A DNA stretch of 10,897 nucleotides from a bacterium (GTDB lineage: Bacteria > Patescibacteriota > Minisyncoccia > Minisyncoccales > PEYH01): contig JAGGTU010000053.1 of assembly GCA_021163545.1 (NCBI GenBank), positions 1 to 10,897 on the forward strand, written 5' to 3'. Made by a program: the position numbers and the translations under genes. The number at the start of each line of letters is the position of its first letter. Within the stretch, counting starts at the first letter, position 1. Under the pieces are notes generated by a model that saw nothing but the letters and a program-made list of their open reading frames with translations, searched no databases and was not told the DNA's origin. This document shows, one piece after another, positions 8,888 through 10,897 of the stretch.

Positions 8888-8916
8888 ATTGTAACAAAAA
8901 ATTTTTTCTCCAACAA
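8888..8916 (-). promoter_or_regulatory. Probable promoter of the alpha-2-macroglobulin gene
   Basis: On the minus strand TTGTTG (8911-8916, poor -35) is separated by exactly 17 bases from TACAAT (8888-8893). TACAAT carries a TGn extension, giving TGTTACAAT. The spacer holds an A6T6 run (AAAAAATTTTTT). The element begins directly after the mltG stop and would start a leader of about 18 bases. It implies that the alpha-2-macroglobulin gene can be transcribed independently of mltG. The call rests on sequence match only. Confidence 0.45.
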
Positions 8917-9957
8917 TTAGCGCAAATATTTTGCCTTGTTTTGATTGTGCTCAGACAGGGTTTTGCTGAAAATGGTTTTTCCATCTGGAGTTGAGAGATA
9001 ATACCAATAACTTGATTGCTTTGGATAAATTGCTGCTAAAATGCTTTCCATACCTGGATTTGAAATTGGCCCCAAAGGCAATCCTAAATATTTATAAGTA
9101 TTATAAGGTGAATCAATTTGCAATTCTTCAAAAGTTATTTTTGTGGTTTTCCTTCCTGTAATATAAGTAATTGTTGCATCTACCTGAAGAGGCATTCCTG
9201 CTTTTTGCCTCTTGTATAAAATTCCAGCCACAATCTCTTTGTCTTCCTGTGTTTTCACCTCTTTTTCTAAAAGCGAAGCCATGGTGACAATTTCAAAGAT
9301 TGTTTTTTTCTGTCTTTTTATTTCTTCTTGCAAATCCGGGGTAAGTTTTTTTGAGAAATTTTTTAAAAACATCTCTATAATCTCCTGACAAGTTGCGGTT
9401 TTTTCCACAAAATAAGTATCAGGAAAAAGATATCCCTCAAGGCTCACATTTTTAGGTTTGTCTTTTAAAAAAGGAAATTTATTTGAAAAATCTTGAGGTT
9501 GAGGGAGGGTTTTTTCTTTTGAATAATCAACCCCTGGCCAACCTACAATCTCAAAAAACTCTTCTTTTTGACAGAGACCTTGTTCTTCTAAATATTGGGC
9601 TATCTCTTTTAAATTCCAACCCTCAAGTATAGTAATTTTAACCATGGGAGTTTTGCCTTTGCTTAAAATATCCAAAATTTCCTGAAGAGTCATTGAAGGA
9701 GAAAGAATATATCTACCAGCTTTAAGTTCTTTTTCTTTGCCTCTTAAAATAGTAAAAAATACAAATGAGTATTTATTTTTAATCAATCCCGCCTCCTCCA
9801 AATGTTTGGCAATTTCAAAAACACTCTCCCCTTTTTTAACCTCAAATACTTTTTCAGTTTGCTGCTTTGCAACTGGTAGAGAGAGATAAAAAAGTGAGAT
9901 TGCCCCGAAAATAAAAAAGCAGATAATAAAAATGGTTAGTACTTCAATTTTTTTCAT
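8917..9957 (-). CDS. mltG: Endolytic murein transglycosylase MltG (YceG family), 346 aa
   Basis: Cuts nascent peptidoglycan strands in the membrane-proximal region and so limits glycan length, opposing synthases such as PBPs (family knowledge). A single N-terminal membrane segment (about residues 6-28) puts the catalytic domain outside the cytoplasm. A LysM-like region follows (about 37-100, KKGESVFEIAKHLEEAG). The YceG hallmarks are EGYLFPDTYFV (174-184), ASLLEKE (227-233) with Glu231 as the likely catalytic Glu equivalent to E. coli Glu218, GMPLQVDATITY (254-265) and the LPLGPISNPG stretch (293-302). The length is typical and no key motif is missing. The ATG lies 9 bases after the upstream methyltransferase stop in an A-rich gap without a Shine-Dalgarno site, so translation is probably coupled within one operon. 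Confidence 0.96.
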   Translation of the reverse strand: MKKIEVLTIFIICFFIFGAISLFYLSLPVAKQQTEKVFEVKKGESVFEIAKHLEEAGLIKNKYSFVFFTILRGKEKELKAGRYILSPSMTLQEILDILSKGKTPMVKITILEGWNLKEIAQYLEEQGLCQKEEFFEIVGWPGVDYSKEKTLPQPQDFSNKFPFLKDKPKNVSLEGYLFPDTYFVEKTATCQEIIEMFLKNFSKKLTPDLQEEIKRQKKTIFEIVTMASLLEKEVKTQEDKEIVAGILYKRQKAGMPLQVDATITYITGRKTTKITFEELQIDSPYNTYKYLGLPLGPISNPGMESILAAIYPKQSSYWYYLSTPDGKTIFSKTLSEHNQNKAKYLR

Positions 9958-9966
9958 TTTTTTAAT

Positions 9967-10680
9967 TTATTTTTCTATCAAAGGCACAAAAACAAAGCCG
10001 GGAAATTCTTGTGATACAAAATCATCTTCTTTTATTTTCTCAAATACCCAAATTGATGTTCCAATAGGGGTTACTATTTTACCTCCTATTTTAAGTTGTT
10101 TCTTCCAAGCTTCAGACAATGCTTTTGCCGAGGCAGAACACAAAATTTTATCATACGGTGCTTCTTCTGGATAACCTTCTGTGCCATCGGCGCAAATAAA
10201 TTTAACTATTCCCTTTTCTATAAAATTATATTTTGCCACATTTCTCTCGCCAAATTCTTTTAACTCTGGAATGATTTCGAGGGCTATAACTTTGCCTTGT
10301 AAATTTTTTTGTTTTGAATTTTGAACATTGAGATTTTGATATTGTTTAGAATTTAGAGTTTGAGGTTTAGAATTTCCCTCTTGGCTTACCAAATAAGCCA
10401 AGAGAGCTGTTGTCCAACCTGATCCAGAGCCAATATCCAGAATTTTTTCTCCTTCTTTTGGCTCTAATTTTTCTAACATAAAAGCCACCACCAAAGGTTG
10501 AGAAATAGTTTGACCATAACCGATTGGAAGCGCCTCATTTAAGGCGGCAAGATGTTTTAAATCTTGAGGCAAAAAATCTTCCCGTTTTATTTTCAAAAAA
10601 GCCTCAATAATTTTTGGAGTTTTAAGATACCCACTTTTAATTAATTTTTCAACTAACTGTTTGTTCTGATCAGCTCCCAT
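9967..10680 (-). CDS. pcm: Protein-L-isoaspartate O-methyltransferase with an in-frame repeat-derived insert
   Basis: Transfers a methyl group from SAM to L-isoaspartyl residues, starting repair of damaged cytosolic proteins. Counting from the ATG at 10680 (237 aa), the family signatures are LPIGYGQTISQP (about 51-62), SAM motif I LDIGSGSG (81-88), ALEIIPEL (133-140), ADGTEGYPEEAPYD (164-177) and GGKIVTPIG (199-207). Between motif I and the next strand there is an extra segment of about 28 residues rich in Asn, Gln, Ser and Lys. It is encoded by a heptamer repeat tract, and without it the length would be normal. I chose the start at 10680 because family homology begins there. An in-frame ATG at 10734 would add 18 residues, mostly translated repeat (NNCKFKISNCKF), and overlap the permease end by 23 bases. 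Neither start has a clear Shine-Dalgarno site. The family call is firm; whether the enzyme is active with the insert is unknown. Confidence 0.92.
   Translation of the reverse strand: MGADQNKQLVEKLIKSGYLKTPKIIEAFLKIKREDFLPQDLKHLAALNEALPIGYGQTISQPLVVAFMLEKLEPKEGEKILDIGSGSGWTTALLAYLVSQEGNSKPQTLNSKQYQNLNVQNSKQKNLQGKVIALEIIPELKEFGERNVAKYNFIEKGIVKFICADGTEGYPEEAPYDKILCSASAKALSEAWKKQLKIGGKIVTPIGTSIWVFEKIKEDDFVSQEFPGFVFVPLIEK
10312..10375. repeat. Degenerate 7-bp tandem repeat tract inside pcm
   Basis: On the plus strand the tract reads as heptamers: TTTTGAA (10312), TTTTGAA (10319), CATTGAG (10326), ATTTTGA (10333), a 5-base phase break, then TTTAGAA (10345), TTTAGAG (10352), TTTGAGG (10359) and TTTAGAA (10366). 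An exact 11-mer GTTTAGAATTT occurs twice, at 10344 and 10365. Seven is not a multiple of three, yet the minus-strand pcm frame stays open throughout. The tract is translated as the Asn/Gln/Ser/Lys-rich insert. Confidence 0.75.
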
Positions 10681-10682
10681 AA

Positions 10683-10710
10683 ATTTGCAATTTGAAATTT
10701 TAAATTTACA
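10683..10710. repeat. Four 7-bp tandem repeats at the permease/pcm junction
   Basis: On the plus strand: ATTTGCA (10683), ATTTGAA (10690), ATTTTAA (10697) and ATTTACA (10704), followed by a degenerate ATTATTC that covers the permease stop. The pattern ATTTNNA resembles the TTTTGAA unit of the tract inside pcm, so both probably belong to one repeat family. The tract fills the whole 31-base gap between the permease stop (10712) and the preferred pcm start (10680). Confidence 0.7.
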
Positions 10711-10711
10711 A

Positions 10712-10897
10712 TTATTCAAACCTTCTGAGAGCATCGGCAGCTCTTAATTTGGCTGCTGATCTAGCGGGCAGATAGCCCGAAAGACATCCTAAAATAAAAG
10801 AAAAGATCAAGCCGAATAAAATGATTCCCCAAGAAAGATAAGCCTTTAAGTATAAAACTGGATGAACCTGGAAATAAGCTTCTATCATCTTGGCAAA
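10712..10897 (-). CDS. MacB/FtsX-type ABC transporter permease, C-terminal 61 residues only
   Basis: The minus-strand frame is open from the window edge to a TAA at 10714-10712. It ends with one hydrophobic transmembrane helix (WGIILFGLIFSFILGCLSG) followed by LPARSAAKLRAADALRRFE. This matches the conserved end of MacB/FtsX-like permeases, where the last helix is followed by a G-x-x-PA-R-x-A-A-x-x-x-x-x-x-AL-R pattern. Such permeases work with an ATPase partner in export or mechanotransmission across the membrane; the substrate cannot be read from this fragment, and most of the gene lies beyond the window. It is probably co-transcribed with pcm and mltG, since its stop lies 31 bases before, or 23 bases inside, the pcm gene depending on the start used. 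Confidence 0.85.
   Translation of the reverse strand, partial: FAKMIEAYFQVHPVLYLKAYLSWGIILFGLIFSFILGCLSGYLPARSAAKLRAADALRRFE

Noticed and set aside
8897..8908. A6T6 run after mltG as a terminator
   Set aside because: It is self-complementary but all A/T with no loop or GC stem, so it would not form a useful terminator hairpin.
9932..10174. Plus-strand open frame of 80 codons across the mltG/pcm junction
   Set aside because: It lies opposite two well-supported genes and shows no protein motif, so it is an antisense shadow.
10312..10710. The two repeat tracts as a CRISPR array
   Set aside because: The units are degenerate 7-mers in direct tandem, without conserved 23-40-base repeats or unique spacers, and no cas gene is present.

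Overview
The window is an AT-rich bacterial chromosome segment with tightly packed genes, mostly concerned with the cell envelope. Six protein-coding genes are supported; the first and last are cut by the window edges. The gene set (a PBP1C-type bifunctional penicillin-binding protein, a giant bacterial alpha-2-macroglobulin, MltG, a protein-L-isoaspartate methyltransferase and a MacB/FtsX-type permease), the AT-rich composition and the heptamer repeats that run into coding sequence suggest a Patescibacteria/CPR-like lineage. That placement is inference and of moderate confidence. The standard genetic code fits: the 2153-codon reading frame contains no internal TGA, which argues against lineages that read UGA as glycine.

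Layout. Bases 1-1833 (+) hold the 3' part of a pbpC-like gene. A perfect 14-bp hairpin at 1835-1866 lies between it and a convergent gene of unknown function (1873-2322, -). That small gene has its own extended -10 promoter and a strong Shine-Dalgarno site. Upstream of it on the minus strand is a 6.4-kb alpha-2-macroglobulin gene (2401-8862, -) with an intact thioester motif. Its probable promoter sits in the 54-bp gap after mltG (8917-9957, -). mltG follows a pcm-like methyltransferase (9967 to 10680 or 10734, -) by 9 bp. That gene in turn abuts or overlaps the end of an ABC-transporter permease (10712-10897, -, partial). There is no gene-free stretch longer than about 80 bases and no sign of RNA genes, IS elements or CRISPR.

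How the genes may work together. PbpC polymerises and crosslinks peptidoglycan, and MltG cleaves nascent glycan strands to end their growth. Alpha-2-macroglobulin is a thioester protease trap; in many bacteria its gene is next to pbpC, leading to the idea that trap and wall repair cooperate when the envelope is breached. Here the pairing is kept but the two genes converge instead of forming one operon. The permease-pcm-mltG run looks like one transcription unit.

The most unusual feature is a pair of degenerate 7-bp T-rich repeat tracts. One fills the permease/pcm junction. The other lies inside pcm, where it is translated as an Asn/Gln/Ser/Lys-rich insert just after the SAM-binding motif.
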